Origin: Fibrobacter sp.
GTDB taxonomy: Bacteria > Fibrobacterota > Fibrobacteria > Fibrobacterales > Fibrobacteraceae
Assembly: GCA_017550445.1 (NCBI GenBank)
Contig: JAFZOV010000008.1
Span: 1-15,096, forward strand
DNA length: 15,096 nucleotides
Direction of reading: 5' to 3'
Below are positions 7,047 to 14,138 of the stretch, in pieces. Below the pieces are notes generated by a model that worked only from the letters and a program-made list of their open reading frames with translations, was not told the DNA's origin and ran no database searches. Each line of letters starts with the position of its first letter. The stretch's first letter is position 1. Position numbers and translations under genes: made by a program.

Positions 7047-7110
7047 TAATGTGTAATGAATTCATCTCACATTCCACATCTCACACTCCACATTCCACAT
7101 CACACATCTT
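7047..7110. repeat. Degenerate CACATTCC/CACATC repeat filling an intergenic gap
   Basis: CACATTCCACATC occurs exactly at 7068-7080 and again at 7089-7101, with variants between and after. The left part, AATGTGTAATGAATTC (7049-7064), is nearly complementary to the following GAATTCATCTCACATT, giving an imperfect hairpin centred on GAATTC. The reverse complement resembles the tract at 3465-3502. The tract runs right up to the ATG of the DUF486 gene and leaves no Shine-Dalgarno sequence. Confidence 0.65.
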
Positions 7111-7482
7111 ATGAAAGCCGGAATTTTCACAGTTATCCTCCTCATTATCAGCAACGTCTTTATGACTGCCGCCTGGTACGGCAACCTCAAGCTTAAAGAA
7201 ATGCACATCAGCACCGACTGGCCGCTCATCCTCGTGATTCTAGCGTCCTGGGGCGTGGCACTCATCGAATACTTCTTCATGATTCCCGCGAACACCATGG
7301 GTAGCCGCATCAACGGCGGGCCCTTCACGCTCATGCAGCTCAAAGTCATTCAAGAAGCAATCTCCTTGACCGTATTCACAGTCATCGCGACCACCGTTTT
7401 CAACAACGAAGCCCTGCAGTGGAACCATATCGTCGCGTTTGTCCTCATCGTCGCCGCCGTATTCTTCGCCTTCCTTAAATAG
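7111..7482 (+). CDS. DUF486 (DMT superfamily) small membrane protein
   Basis: The 123-residue protein has four hydrophobic segments at about residues 4-22, 37-58, 76-94 and 101-122, and matches the DUF486 family. Characteristic blocks are SNVFMTAAWYGNLK, LIEYFFMIPANTMGS, GGPFTLMQLKVIQEAISL and LQWNHIVAFVLIVAAVFFAF. It is related to small drug/metabolite transporters and probably works as a dimer or oligomer in the inner membrane; its substrate is unknown. The start ATG 7111 follows the repeat directly. The stop is 4 nt before the M23 peptidase start, so those two genes are almost certainly on one transcript. Confidence 0.9.
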   Translation: MKAGIFTVILLIISNVFMTAAWYGNLKLKEMHISTDWPLILVILASWGVALIEYFFMIPANTMGSRINGGPFTLMQLKVIQEAISLTVFTVIATTVFNNEALQWNHIVAFVLIVAAVFFAFLK

Positions 7483-7486
7483 CTTC

Positions 7487-8446
7487 ATGGTTCTTTCGGG
7501 ATTTCACAAGTGGATGGGTTTGTTTGTCGCAATTTTTATGGCGACCACCCTCTTGTGTACACCCGCCGATGCCAAGAGCAACTCTAGCTCCAAAGAATCC
7601 CACAAGACTTCTAGCAAGACGACCAAAAAAAGCAAACCGGCGAAGAAAAAAGCCGAAAAGAAATCCAAAAAAGTTAAAATCAACGAAGACGATCCCAAGG
7701 CATTTACCAAGGCGCTCCTTGCCGATAAAGACGGCGTGGAATACGAAATCGTAGAATCCCAAAAGAAAAAACGGGAAAAAAAGCAGAAAAAGCAAACCGA
7801 ACAGGTTCAAGGAATCGGCGACACCTTCGACTTTTCTACCATGCTGCTGCCCATCACCCACGAGGCCCTAGTGGGCTCCCCTTACGGAATCCGCAGCCAC
7901 CGACTGCACCGCGGCGTAGACGTGAACGTTATCAAGGACGAACCCGTGGTAGCCGCCTATCCAGGCGAGGTCACCATGTCCCGCTACAACAAGGGGGGCT
8001 ACGGCAACTACGTTTTAATCAAGCACCCCAACGGCATTGAGACTTTGTACGCCCACCTTTCTAAGCGCCTTCTCAAAGTCGGCGACCAAGTGTACCCAGG
8101 CGATATCGTTGGTCTCGCCGGTAACTCCGGCAGGTCTTCGGCAGCACACCTGCATTTTGAAATCCGCTACGGCGAAGTCAATATTGACCCCTGCACCGTC
8201 ATCGATTTTCCGCACTGGGCACTCCGCGAAGGCGTATCCAAGTTCTCCATGAAAAAAGCGATCGCAGATCACCGCAAGATTCAAGCCAAGCTTCGCGACA
8301 ACAACTATTACATCGTTAAAAAAGGCGACTCCCAGGGGGATGTCGCCAACTGGTTCAACATTTCAGTCGAATCGCTCTGCCGCATCAATAACTTGAAACC
8401 AGGTGCGCCCCTCAAAGACGGGCAAAAGCTCCGCGGCAGTAAATAG
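7487..8446 (+). CDS. Secreted M23 (LytM) peptidase with C-terminal LysM domain
   Basis: This is a predicted cell-wall endopeptidase or activator acting on peptidoglycan cross-links in the periplasm. The 319-residue protein has a signal peptide (residues 1-29, cleavage after ADA), a very Lys/Ser-rich linker (30-105), an M23 domain (about 128-235) and a LysM domain (about 274-317, YYIVKKGDS to LKDGQKL). Zinc ligands are H141 and D145 (LHRGVDVN) and H223 (HLHFEIR); H190 (YAHL) and H221 are the catalytic histidines. All are intact, so it should be an active hydrolase rather than a degenerate LytM factor. ATG 7487 gives the best signal peptide; ATG 7514 is an alternative. The stop codon abuts the thiE stop, with no terminator between. 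Confidence 0.93.
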   Translation: MVLSGFHKWMGLFVAIFMATTLLCTPADAKSNSSSKESHKTSSKTTKKSKPAKKKAEKKSKKVKINEDDPKAFTKALLADKDGVEYEIVESQKKKREKKQKKQTEQVQGIGDTFDFSTMLLPITHEALVGSPYGIRSHRLHRGVDVNVIKDEPVVAAYPGEVTMSRYNKGGYGNYVLIKHPNGIETLYAHLSKRLLKVGDQVYPGDIVGLAGNSGRSSAAHLHFEIRYGEVNIDPCTVIDFPHWALREGVSKFSMKKAIADHRKIQAKLRDNNYYIVKKGDSQGDVANWFNISVESLCRINNLKPGAPLKDGQKLRGSK

Positions 8447-9073
8447 CTAAAGCGCCTTAAACGCCGCTTTCAATTCTCGCGTAGCCTTCTCCGGGTCAGA
8501 CGCTTTCATTATCGCAGACACGGCGCAAATTCCCGCAATCCCCGAACCCTTCAGCACAAAGATATTATCCTTGTTGAGTCCACCAATCGCATTCACCGGA
8601 ATCGGCACCGCTTTCACGACATCCTTTAAAGTCTCCACCGGGGTAATGACCGTTTTCACGTGAGTCGTGGTCGGGTAAATCGCGCCACAGCCCAAGTAAT
8701 CTGCCCCCTGCTCGTAAGCCTCAAGCGCCTGAGGCACCGTCTTGGCAGTAACGCCCACAATTTTACCCTCGCCCATGAGCTTGCGGGCCAAATGCACCGG
8801 CATATCAGACTGCCCCACATGAACGCCCTCGGCACCTATTGCCAGCGCCACATCCACGCGGTCATCAATAATCAGCGGAATATTGTAGCGGTTCGTAATC
8901 GCATGCGCCGCCTCGGCAAGTTGCATATATTCGCGAGTAGACTTATCCTTTTCACGCAACTGAATGATGGTCGCACCACCTTTGCAAGCAGCCTCCACCA
9001 CCGGCAAAAAGCGGTCTTCCGGCACGGTCGTGCTATCCGTAATAAAATAAAGCGTCGTATCGAGATTTTTCAT
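8447..9073 (-). CDS. thiE: Thiamine-phosphate synthase
   Basis: The enzyme joins HMP pyrophosphate and the thiazole phosphate to make thiamine phosphate, the last condensation of thiamine synthesis, in the cytoplasm. The 208-residue TIM-barrel has the family motifs LYFITD, GATIIQLREKD, PLIIDDRVDVALAIGA, EGVHVGQSD, GCGAIYPTTTH, NAIGGLN and GICAVSAI. At the usual PTxTK motif the Lys is replaced by His, with a Lys two residues later. I start it at ATG 9073; a TTG nine bases upstream is less likely. There is no Shine-Dalgarno sequence, but TAAATT ends 8 nt before the ATG. No TPP riboswitch is visible in the 37-nt gap before it. The lipoprotein gene upstream on the same strand is unrelated to thiamine. 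No other thi gene is in the window. Confidence 0.93.
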   Translation of the reverse strand: MKNLDTTLYFITDSTTVPEDRFLPVVEAACKGGATIIQLREKDKSTREYMQLAEAAHAITNRYNIPLIIDDRVDVALAIGAEGVHVGQSDMPVHLARKLMGEGKIVGVTAKTVPQALEAYEQGADYLGCGAIYPTTTHVKTVITPVETLKDVVKAVPIPVNAIGGLNKDNIFVLKGSGIAGICAVSAIMKASDPEKATRELKAAFKAL

Positions 9074-9081
9074 ACAGTGCA

Positions 9082-9087
9082 AATTTA
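9082..9087 (-). promoter_or_regulatory. -10-like element for thiE
   Basis: On the minus strand TTTCTAAATTT (9091-9081) precedes ATG 9073, with TAAATT ending 8 nt before it. The same 11-mer stands before the DUF4416 gene. No good -35 is seen, and the gene could also be read through from the lipoprotein gene. Confidence 0.35.
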
Positions 9088-9110
9088 GAAATTAAGCTGC
9101 AACAACACCT

Positions 9111-9902
9111 TTATTTTATCCCAGCAAACATGTCAAGTGTAAACGCAAGGCGTGTCGCCTTGTAAGTAACGTCATAGCTGTACCTGAACTCAAAGCCAAA
9201 ACTCAGCTGAGGCTTCACATTATACATTACGTAAGTACCGCCACCATACTCAATAAAACCATAATAATAGGGTTCGCTAAAATCCGACTTTTCTTTCACC
9301 CAGTAACAGTCCGTATCGTCGTCCCAGCAGCTATACGGGTCTGAATTGTCATTCTTGTATGGGACCCAATAATCGCCACCTCCTGCAGCATAAATCGCTT
9401 CAGTCCGAGAGGCAAACTGAAATAATCCAACAGACAGATTAGGAGTCGGCCGAATCTGCTCCATTACGCTAATACCGCCCCTTAACGCCTCAGGATAACC
9501 AGCGCAGACAGCCATAAGTCTCCAGTCTGTCCACCCCATGATACCGAAATTGTCAAAGGCAAGCCCTAAAGTCACGTACGGATTAAGAATTTGTGCTCCA
9601 TATCCAAATCCAAAATGCTTTATGAAATGAAAAAAAGAAAATTCGAAATCAAACGTCCATTCCTGCTCAACAATATCTTCCCAAACACTGATACTGTGTT
9701 CGTTTTCTGTAGCCTGTATTGCCGAATCAGATGTGAATGCTGCATATTTCGACAAAGAAAAATATGCCGACATGCCATGCGGATTGTCTCGGCTCTGGTA
9801 TGCCGACATAAAAGCCCCCGCCGATGGTGGCCGCATCGCACACCCCGCAAGCAAGACGAGAGTGACGCACCACAACAAAAATATCAGCCTTTTAAACTTC
9901 AC
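9111..9902 (-). CDS. Unknown lipoprotein, possible small outer-membrane-associated beta protein
   Basis: I do not recognise the family. The 263-residue protein begins with a lipoprotein signal (MKFKRLIFLLW and lipobox LLAGC, with Cys21). Residue +2 is Ala, so sorting to the outer membrane is expected if Lol rules apply. The mature part is rich in aromatic residues and glycine, with alternating strand-like segments (FGFGYGAQILNPYVTLGLAF, ISVMEQIRPTPNLSVGLFQF, QLSFGFEFRYSYDVTYKA), suggesting a beta structure of perhaps eight strands. An acidic, Cys-containing loop lies in the middle (SCWDDDTDCYW), which could form a disulfide or bind a cation. The start is GTG 9902: an in-frame TAG lies two codons upstream and no nearby ATG exists. 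A -10-like TATATT ends 6 nt before the GTG. Confidence 0.8.
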   Translation of the reverse strand: MKFKRLIFLLWCVTLVLLAGCAMRPPSAGAFMSAYQSRDNPHGMSAYFSLSKYAAFTSDSAIQATENEHSISVWEDIVEQEWTFDFEFSFFHFIKHFGFGYGAQILNPYVTLGLAFDNFGIMGWTDWRLMAVCAGYPEALRGGISVMEQIRPTPNLSVGLFQFASRTEAIYAAGGGDYWVPYKNDNSDPYSCWDDDTDCYWVKEKSDFSEPYYYGFIEYGGGTYVMYNVKPQLSFGFEFRYSYDVTYKATRLAFTLDMFAGIK

Positions 9903-9908
9903 TCCCTA

Positions 9909-9937
9909 AATATAATTACAAACAAAAGAATACGCAA
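9909..9937 (-). promoter_or_regulatory. Predicted promoter of the lipoprotein gene
   Basis: Minus-strand TATATT (9914-9909) lies 6 nt before GTG 9902. TTGCGT (9937-9932) lies 17 nt further upstream as a weak -35. The expected transcription start would fall on or next to the GTG. The block TATATTTAGGGAGTG closely matches TATATTTTGGACGTG before the gene at 2041. The -35 overlaps the T run of the celF terminator. Confidence 0.45.
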
Positions 9938-9961
9938 AAAGGGCCGCATTGCTGCGGTCCC
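9936..9961 (-). terminator. Rho-independent terminator after celF
   Basis: On the minus strand GGGACCGCA (9961-9953) pairs with TGCGGCCC (9948-9941) with one bulged base and a 4-nt loop, followed by TTTTT (9940-9936). It lies about 80 nt beyond the celF stop, past the repeat-like element, and just before the lipoprotein promoter. Confidence 0.75.
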
Positions 9962-9966
9962 TTTTG

Positions 9967-10029
9967 AGATCCTTCGACTCCGCTTACGCTTCGCTCAGGA
10001 TGACATAAGCAGAGTGCGCCAGGATGACA
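9967..10029. repeat. REP-like intergenic element downstream of celF
   Basis: GATCCTTCGACTCCG, followed by GCTTACGCTTCGCTCAGGAT and GAC, resembles a short dispersed intergenic sequence met in many bacterial genomes. CAGGATGACA occurs twice, at 9996-10005 and 10020-10029. It sits between the celF stop and its terminator, so it would form part of the celF 3' untranslated RNA. Confidence 0.5.
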
Positions 10030-10038
10030 TTTGGCGAA

Positions 10039-13000
10039 TTATTCCACCGTGATGAGGGTGACGGTGCGCTTGCCGACCTTGACCGGCTTGCTCAGGTCAA
10101 CACCCTTCTTGGCCTTCTTGGACGGATCGTTTGCCCAGCCTTCTTTGAGCTTTTCGGAGCTCTTGTCGAGAGTCTGGACAGTGGCCTTGCCCTTGAAGCC
10201 CGGAATGTCGAGCTTGAGTTCGTAGTCGCTGTAGGGGCTCTTGTTGATCACCAACAGGGACTTCTTCTTGCCGTTTTCAGTGTAGTAGGTCGTAATCAAG
10301 GATTCCTTGTCGCCCTTGATTTCGGTCTTGAGCAGCTTGCCGCGGAGAGCGTCAGATGCCATCTGGAATGCCCAGTAGCTCGGACGCGGGCAGTTCATGC
10401 ATTCTTCGGCAGAACGGGTCAAGTAACCGTAGTCACCGCCTTCCGGAGTAATGTCGTTGTGGATATCCCAGTACTGTGCGTTGTCCACATTTTCAGTGGC
10501 CAACATAGCGAGGTAGTCAGCAACGAACAGACCGTTTTCGAGAGCGATGGTCTGCGGACCCGGGTTGAAGTCCACGGAGTTCCATTCGGTGAGCCAGAGT
10601 TCAATCTTCTTGTCCTTATTGAAGTGGCTGGTCCACTTGTCCACAACCTTATGGAGACGGCTGTAGATAGGAACGAGATCCTGCGGAGCAGAGAGCATGG
10701 CGAAGTCATTTTCTTCACCGAAGTGCTGCGGATAGTGGTGAACAATGAGACCGTCGGCAATGTCGCCGGTTTCCTTGAGCACGTTATCGTTCCACTGGCC
10801 ATCGAGCACGCCGAGCACGGCAACCTTAATAGTCGGGTCAACCTTCTTCATGGCTTCGATGAACTTACGGGCGCGCTTACCATAAATGGTACCGCCGTCC
10901 TTACCATACTTTTCGTAGTACGGGTGCCAGTTACCATAGACTTCGTTACCGATTTCCCAGTAAACGATGCCGGCCTTCTTGTCGATGTTGGTGTGCTTCA
11001 CCCAAGCGGCTGCTTCCTGTTCGGTACCAGAACCGAAGTTCACGGTGAACATAGCGTTAGAACCAGTCTTCTTCAACCAGGCGAGGAATTCGTCGGTATC
11101 GACCATCCAGTCGTGGTTGTCGAGGATTTCCTTCCAGTGGTCGTCATCGGCACGGAGACCACCCGGATAACGAATGATGCCGTGGTTGATGCGCTTGGCG
11201 TATTCAGCAGTCTGAACCTTGAACTTCGGATTGTCGAGCATGTCGCCATCCCAAAGTGCAGCGTTGATACCGAAGAGGCCACCCGAGATGTTCGGGTTGA
11301 TCACGTCAGAGGTACCCTTGACTTCAACCTTCACGAGAGCCGGGCGTGCAGCAGCCTTGACTTCCTTCTGGTTGGTGAGCTTGATGTTGTCGACTTCGAA
11401 GCTACCGTTGGAGCCTTCTCCACCCGGTTTGAAGTCGAGAGAAACAACACCCTTGAGGTCGAACACGCCGTTTTCCTTAGCGGTAGGCGGCTGATAGTAC
11501 GGGAACTTGGAGAATGCGCGGAACGGCACGATCACCGTGGTACGGCCGCGAGGCACACCGGTGTTTGCAACGAAGAGTTCGTTGCCAGCGTCACCGACCT
11601 GAACCGTGATGGACTGCCATGCACGTTCAGAGTACACGTCGAACATGATGCCCCAGTGGTTGGTCCAGTCGCGCTGCTTAGCGTCGTGGTTAGCAGTGTT
11701 CTTGGTGAAGTCGAGAACGACGTCAACCCAGTCGGACATTTCGAAGTGCTTCACGTTGAGGGAGTTGCCATCGAGCTTGGAGCTCTTGAATGGCATTTCA
11801 ACGTCAACCTTGGACTTCGGGCCCTTAGACGGTTCCCAGTTATCCTTGGTGAAGTTGCCTTCGAAGTCAGAAATCACGACATCCGGAGCCTTGGACTTCC
11901 AGTTATCCCACTTGATATCCGGGTCAACCCAGTCGATAGTTTCAGTGAAGGTAATCTGGTCCACAAAGATGGTCACAGGAGCCGGCTTGCCCGGTTCGCC
12001 CTTGTTTTCACCCTTGCCCACAGAGAAACGGATTTCCTGAATCTTGTTCCACTGCACGTCCTTGGCAACTTCGGCCTGCTTGTTAGCGTCCCAAGCCTTG
12101 CCCTTGTCGTTGAACTTCTTCAGAGGAATCTTCACGAGCTTCCAGTCAGTGCCGACCTTGGAGCCTTCGATCCAGTCGTTGAGGCTAATCTTGGTCTGGC
12201 TCTTGATGTCGTTGCCCTGGTTATCCAAGATACCAACGTACACCTTTTCGCCACCGAGCTTACCCTTGATCCAGAAGTAGAGACCGCCCTTGTTGCGAAC
12301 CTTGGAGAGGTCAATGTACTTGCCTTCGCCAATGGAGTAGGTCACGCCGGACCAGTCGTTGTTATCGATGTAGAGAGCGAGAACGTTCTTGTTACCCGGA
12401 GTCTTGGAATCAGCTTCGCGCTGGGCAGAAAGACCACCGTAGCTGTAGCTGAAGCCCTTCAGGCCGTCGGAGTAGAACACGCCGTTAGCAACCGGCTTAA
12501 CCTTGCCGTCGAGCTTTTCGGGGTTCTTGGGGCCGTTGATGACATCGGTATTTTCATCCCAGTAAACAATCTTGGCCTTAGGCTTGGCCTTCTTGTTACC
12601 CTTGACGATTTCGATGTTGTCAACCCAGACTTCGAAATCCTTTGCACCGCTCTTGTCGATGGAGAAACGGATTTCAGCAATCTTGTCCCAGTCGATACGG
12701 GCAGGGAATTCGGACTTACGGGTGTTGTCCCAGTAGAGACCACGATCCGGGAAGTCCACGAGAGGAATAGAAACCTTCTTCCATTCCGTCGTAATGGCGC
12801 CGCCTTCGATGTACTTGTTCATCGGGAGGACAACCTGGGTCTTCTTACCGTCAGAAACTTCTTCGTCCAAAAGGCCGACCTTGACGGATTCACCACCCTT
12901 CTTACCCTTGATCATGAACTCGAGCTTGGAGTCGAGAATGAACTTGTTGAGGTCGAAGGTTTCGTTGTACAAACACACAGAAGCGCCCGAATATTCGCTC

Positions 13001-13227
13001 GGGTCAAGCTTAATGTTCAAGGCAGCCTTAGACTTGTAGCCGCCGTCTTTAGTGATGGTGATACCTTTGCTCTTGCCGCCGTATGCGTAGTCAAAGCCCC
13101 CCTGACGATACTGTTCGTCGAAGAACTTGTAAGGAACTACGCGCGGTGCTTTCGGCTGAGCCATTGTAGCCGTTACACCGAAGCCGAGGAGGGCGACGGT
13201 AGCGGCAGTCAATGTACGCTTCATCAT
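10039..13227 (-). CDS. celF: Cellulose-binding endoglucanase F, GH51 with two CBM30-like and one CBM11-like modules
   Basis: This secreted enzyme cleaves beta-1,4-glucan in plant cell walls. The 1,062-residue protein (about 118 kDa) has a signal peptide (cleavage after TATMA). Two homologous carbohydrate-binding modules follow at about residues 28-215 and 235-435; both contain FxYxYGG, IKGKxGGExVxVGxLD and IxEIRFS. A different CBM11-like module lies at about 450-650 (VISDFEGN), and the GH51 catalytic domain at about 660-1060. Predicted acid/base is E762 (WEIGNEVYG) and nucleophile E881 (WLTEWN). The CBM30 family was defined on F. succinogenes CelF, and length and order agree with it. Two cysteines form C943-MN-C946. 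The start at ATG 13227 is preferred over ATG 13224 because AAAAGGA is 10 nt upstream. The gene uses no TTA, CTA or TCA codon. Alternative GH51 activity (arabinofuranosidase) is possible. Confidence 0.88.
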   Translation of the reverse strand: MMKRTLTAATVALLGFGVTATMAQPKAPRVVPYKFFDEQYRQGGFDYAYGGKSKGITITKDGGYKSKAALNIKLDPSEYSGASVCLYNETFDLNKFILDSKLEFMIKGKKGGESVKVGLLDEEVSDGKKTQVVLPMNKYIEGGAITTEWKKVSIPLVDFPDRGLYWDNTRKSEFPARIDWDKIAEIRFSIDKSGAKDFEVWVDNIEIVKGNKKAKPKAKIVYWDENTDVINGPKNPEKLDGKVKPVANGVFYSDGLKGFSYSYGGLSAQREADSKTPGNKNVLALYIDNNDWSGVTYSIGEGKYIDLSKVRNKGGLYFWIKGKLGGEKVYVGILDNQGNDIKSQTKISLNDWIEGSKVGTDWKLVKIPLKKFNDKGKAWDANKQAEVAKDVQWNKIQEIRFSVGKGENKGEPGKPAPVTIFVDQITFTETIDWVDPDIKWDNWKSKAPDVVISDFEGNFTKDNWEPSKGPKSKVDVEMPFKSSKLDGNSLNVKHFEMSDWVDVVLDFTKNTANHDAKQRDWTNHWGIMFDVYSERAWQSITVQVGDAGNELFVANTGVPRGRTTVIVPFRAFSKFPYYQPPTAKENGVFDLKGVVSLDFKPGGEGSNGSFEVDNIKLTNQKEVKAAARPALVKVEVKGTSDVINPNISGGLFGINAALWDGDMLDNPKFKVQTAEYAKRINHGIIRYPGGLRADDDHWKEILDNHDWMVDTDEFLAWLKKTGSNAMFTVNFGSGTEQEAAAWVKHTNIDKKAGIVYWEIGNEVYGNWHPYYEKYGKDGGTIYGKRARKFIEAMKKVDPTIKVAVLGVLDGQWNDNVLKETGDIADGLIVHHYPQHFGEENDFAMLSAPQDLVPIYSRLHKVVDKWTSHFNKDKKIELWLTEWNSVDFNPGPQTIALENGLFVADYLAMLATENVDNAQYWDIHNDITPEGGDYGYLTRSAEECMNCPRPSYWAFQMASDALRGKLLKTEIKGDKESLITTYYTENGKKKSLLVINKSPYSDYELKLDIPGFKGKATVQTLDKSSEKLKEGWANDPSKKAKKGVDLSKPVKVGKRTVTLITVE

Positions 13228-13237
13228 ATGATCGTGT

Positions 13238-13244
13238 CCTTTTG
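13238..13244 (-). promoter_or_regulatory. Ribosome binding site of celF
   Basis: Minus-strand AAAAGGA is 10 nt before ATG 13227 and 13 nt before ATG 13224, which favours the first start. An A-rich, nearly G-free leader precedes it (13245-13280). I found no convincing promoter in this gap. Confidence 0.7.
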
Positions 13245-13284
13245 GTTGTGTTTTTGTTTGTTTTTGAAATTAAAATTTTTGGTT

Positions 13285-13316
13285 CAAAAAAGGAAGTACG
13301 CGACGCGAAGTCGCGT
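13285..13316 (-). terminator. Terminator or attenuator between the DsbA-like gene and celF
   Basis: Minus-strand ACGCGAC (13316-13310) and GTCGCGT (13304-13298) form a perfect 7-bp stem with a 5-nt loop, followed by ACTTCCTTTTTTG. The T run begins six bases after the stem, so termination may be partial. It lies 25 nt beyond the DsbA-like stop. Confidence 0.55.
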
Positions 13317-13340
13317 TTACAGATTGAACCGCCTATGCGA

Positions 13341-14075
13341 TTACTTGGCTTCCTTCAAGAGCTTTTCGACCAGTTCCGGGCTGAAACGGTCCTGACGCTT
13401 GCCGTTGATGTAGAAGTTCGGGGTGCCCTGCACGCCGACTTCGGTACCGAGCTGGAAGTCCTTGTCGATACGGGCGTTCATAGCAGAGTCAAGAACCATG
13501 TCCTTCTTGAACTGTTCGATGTTCAGGCCAATCTGCTTGGCAACTTCGACGTAGATGGAGTCGCCGAGTTCGCGGCTATGCGGAGCGAGGGCGTAGCGGT
13601 ATTCCCAGAACTTGCCCTGCTTGTGGGCAGCGATAGAAGAGGCTGCAGCAGCGCGAGCATTGCTATGGAAGCTAAGCGGGAAGTGCTTGTACACGAACTT
13701 GATCTGGTCGGGGTACTTCTTGTTGAGTTCCTGCATCACCGGAGCGATACGAGAGCAGTACGGGCACTGGAATTCGGTGAATTCAACAATGGTGAGCTTC
13801 GGGTTCTTGGTGTTGCCGAAAACCGGGCTATCTTCATCGGGAATATCCCAAACCTTGTTGTCGGCTTCCATTTCGGCACGGGCCTGTTCCAGGGAAATGC
13901 CGCGCTTGTCGAGAGCGTACTTGATGATTTCGAATTCTTCCTTGACCTGCTTGAATTCCTTCTCCAGGTTGTCGAGCCTGGCCTGCTGGTTGAACGAACC
14001 GCCAGCAGAAGCCTGGTTACAGGCTACGAGACCGGCGAAGCATACTGCGATAGCAACAATGGGGAGACGTTTCAT
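13341..14075 (-). CDS. DsbA-like thiol oxidoreductase lipoprotein
   Basis: The protein probably makes or rearranges disulfide bonds in exported proteins. It has 244 residues, a lipoprotein signal (lipobox LVAC, Cys19), a coiled-coil-like segment at about 30-72 (ARLDNLEKEFKQVKEEFEII) and a thioredoxin-fold DsbA domain from about 82. The active site is C104-P-Y-C107 (FTEFQCPYCSRIAP) and the cis-proline is P219 (GVQGTPNFYING). The type is close to the Thioredoxin_4/DsbA families anchored to the membrane. Residue +2 after Cys is Asn. Start ATG 14075 is supported by AAAAGGA 5 nt upstream; a longer frame to 14159 has no such site. No TTA, CTA or TCA codon is used. It precedes celF on the same strand with a 113-nt gap. 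Confidence 0.9.
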   Translation of the reverse strand: MKRLPIVAIAVCFAGLVACNQASAGGSFNQQARLDNLEKEFKQVKEEFEIIKYALDKRGISLEQARAEMEADNKVWDIPDEDSPVFGNTKNPKLTIVEFTEFQCPYCSRIAPVMQELNKKYPDQIKFVYKHFPLSFHSNARAAAASSIAAHKQGKFWEYRYALAPHSRELGDSIYVEVAKQIGLNIEQFKKDMVLDSAMNARIDKDFQLGTEVGVQGTPNFYINGKRQDRFSPELVEKLLKEAK

Positions 14076-14080
14076 GTTTT

Positions 14081-14138
14081 TCCTTTTGATGTTAAAAAAT
14101 CCTAGTAGGCCCATGCCTAACTGTGTAGGGGAAATATA
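14081..14138 (-). promoter_or_regulatory. Leader and -10-like element of the DsbA-like gene
   Basis: Minus-strand AAAAGGA (14087-14081) is 5 nt before ATG 14075. TATATT (14138-14133) would give a leader of about 50 nt. A hairpin, GTCGCG/CGCGAC (14144-14149 and 14160-14165, 10-nt loop), lies just upstream of the -10; its role is unknown. No clear -35 is visible. Confidence 0.4.

Noticed and set aside
7047..7110. CRISPR array
   Set aside because: Units are degenerate, about 6-21 bases, with no spacers of uniform length and no cas genes.
7439..7486. Earlier start for the M23 peptidase inside the DUF486 gene
   Set aside because: It would put a Ser/Pro-rich stretch before the signal peptide; ATG 7487 gives a normal signal peptide.
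6477..8446. A new three-gene envelope system (DUF4416, DUF486, M23)
   Set aside because: Only the last two genes are tightly spaced. The proteins have no visible functional link, and adjacency in one window is not enough evidence.
9074..9110. TPP riboswitch before thiE
   Set aside because: The gap is only 37 nt and contains no conserved THI-box sequence or room for the fold.
10024..13395. A 1,123-codon open frame on the plus strand, antisense to celF
   Set aside because: It is aligned codon-for-codon with celF, so it exists only because celF lacks TTA, CTA and TCA. Its product shows no family motif, while the minus-strand frame has a signal peptide, modules and catalytic residues.
13212..14105. 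A 297-codon plus-strand frame antisense to the DsbA-like gene
   Set aside because: Same codon-register artefact; the minus strand encodes an intact lipoprotein with CPYC and cis-proline motifs.
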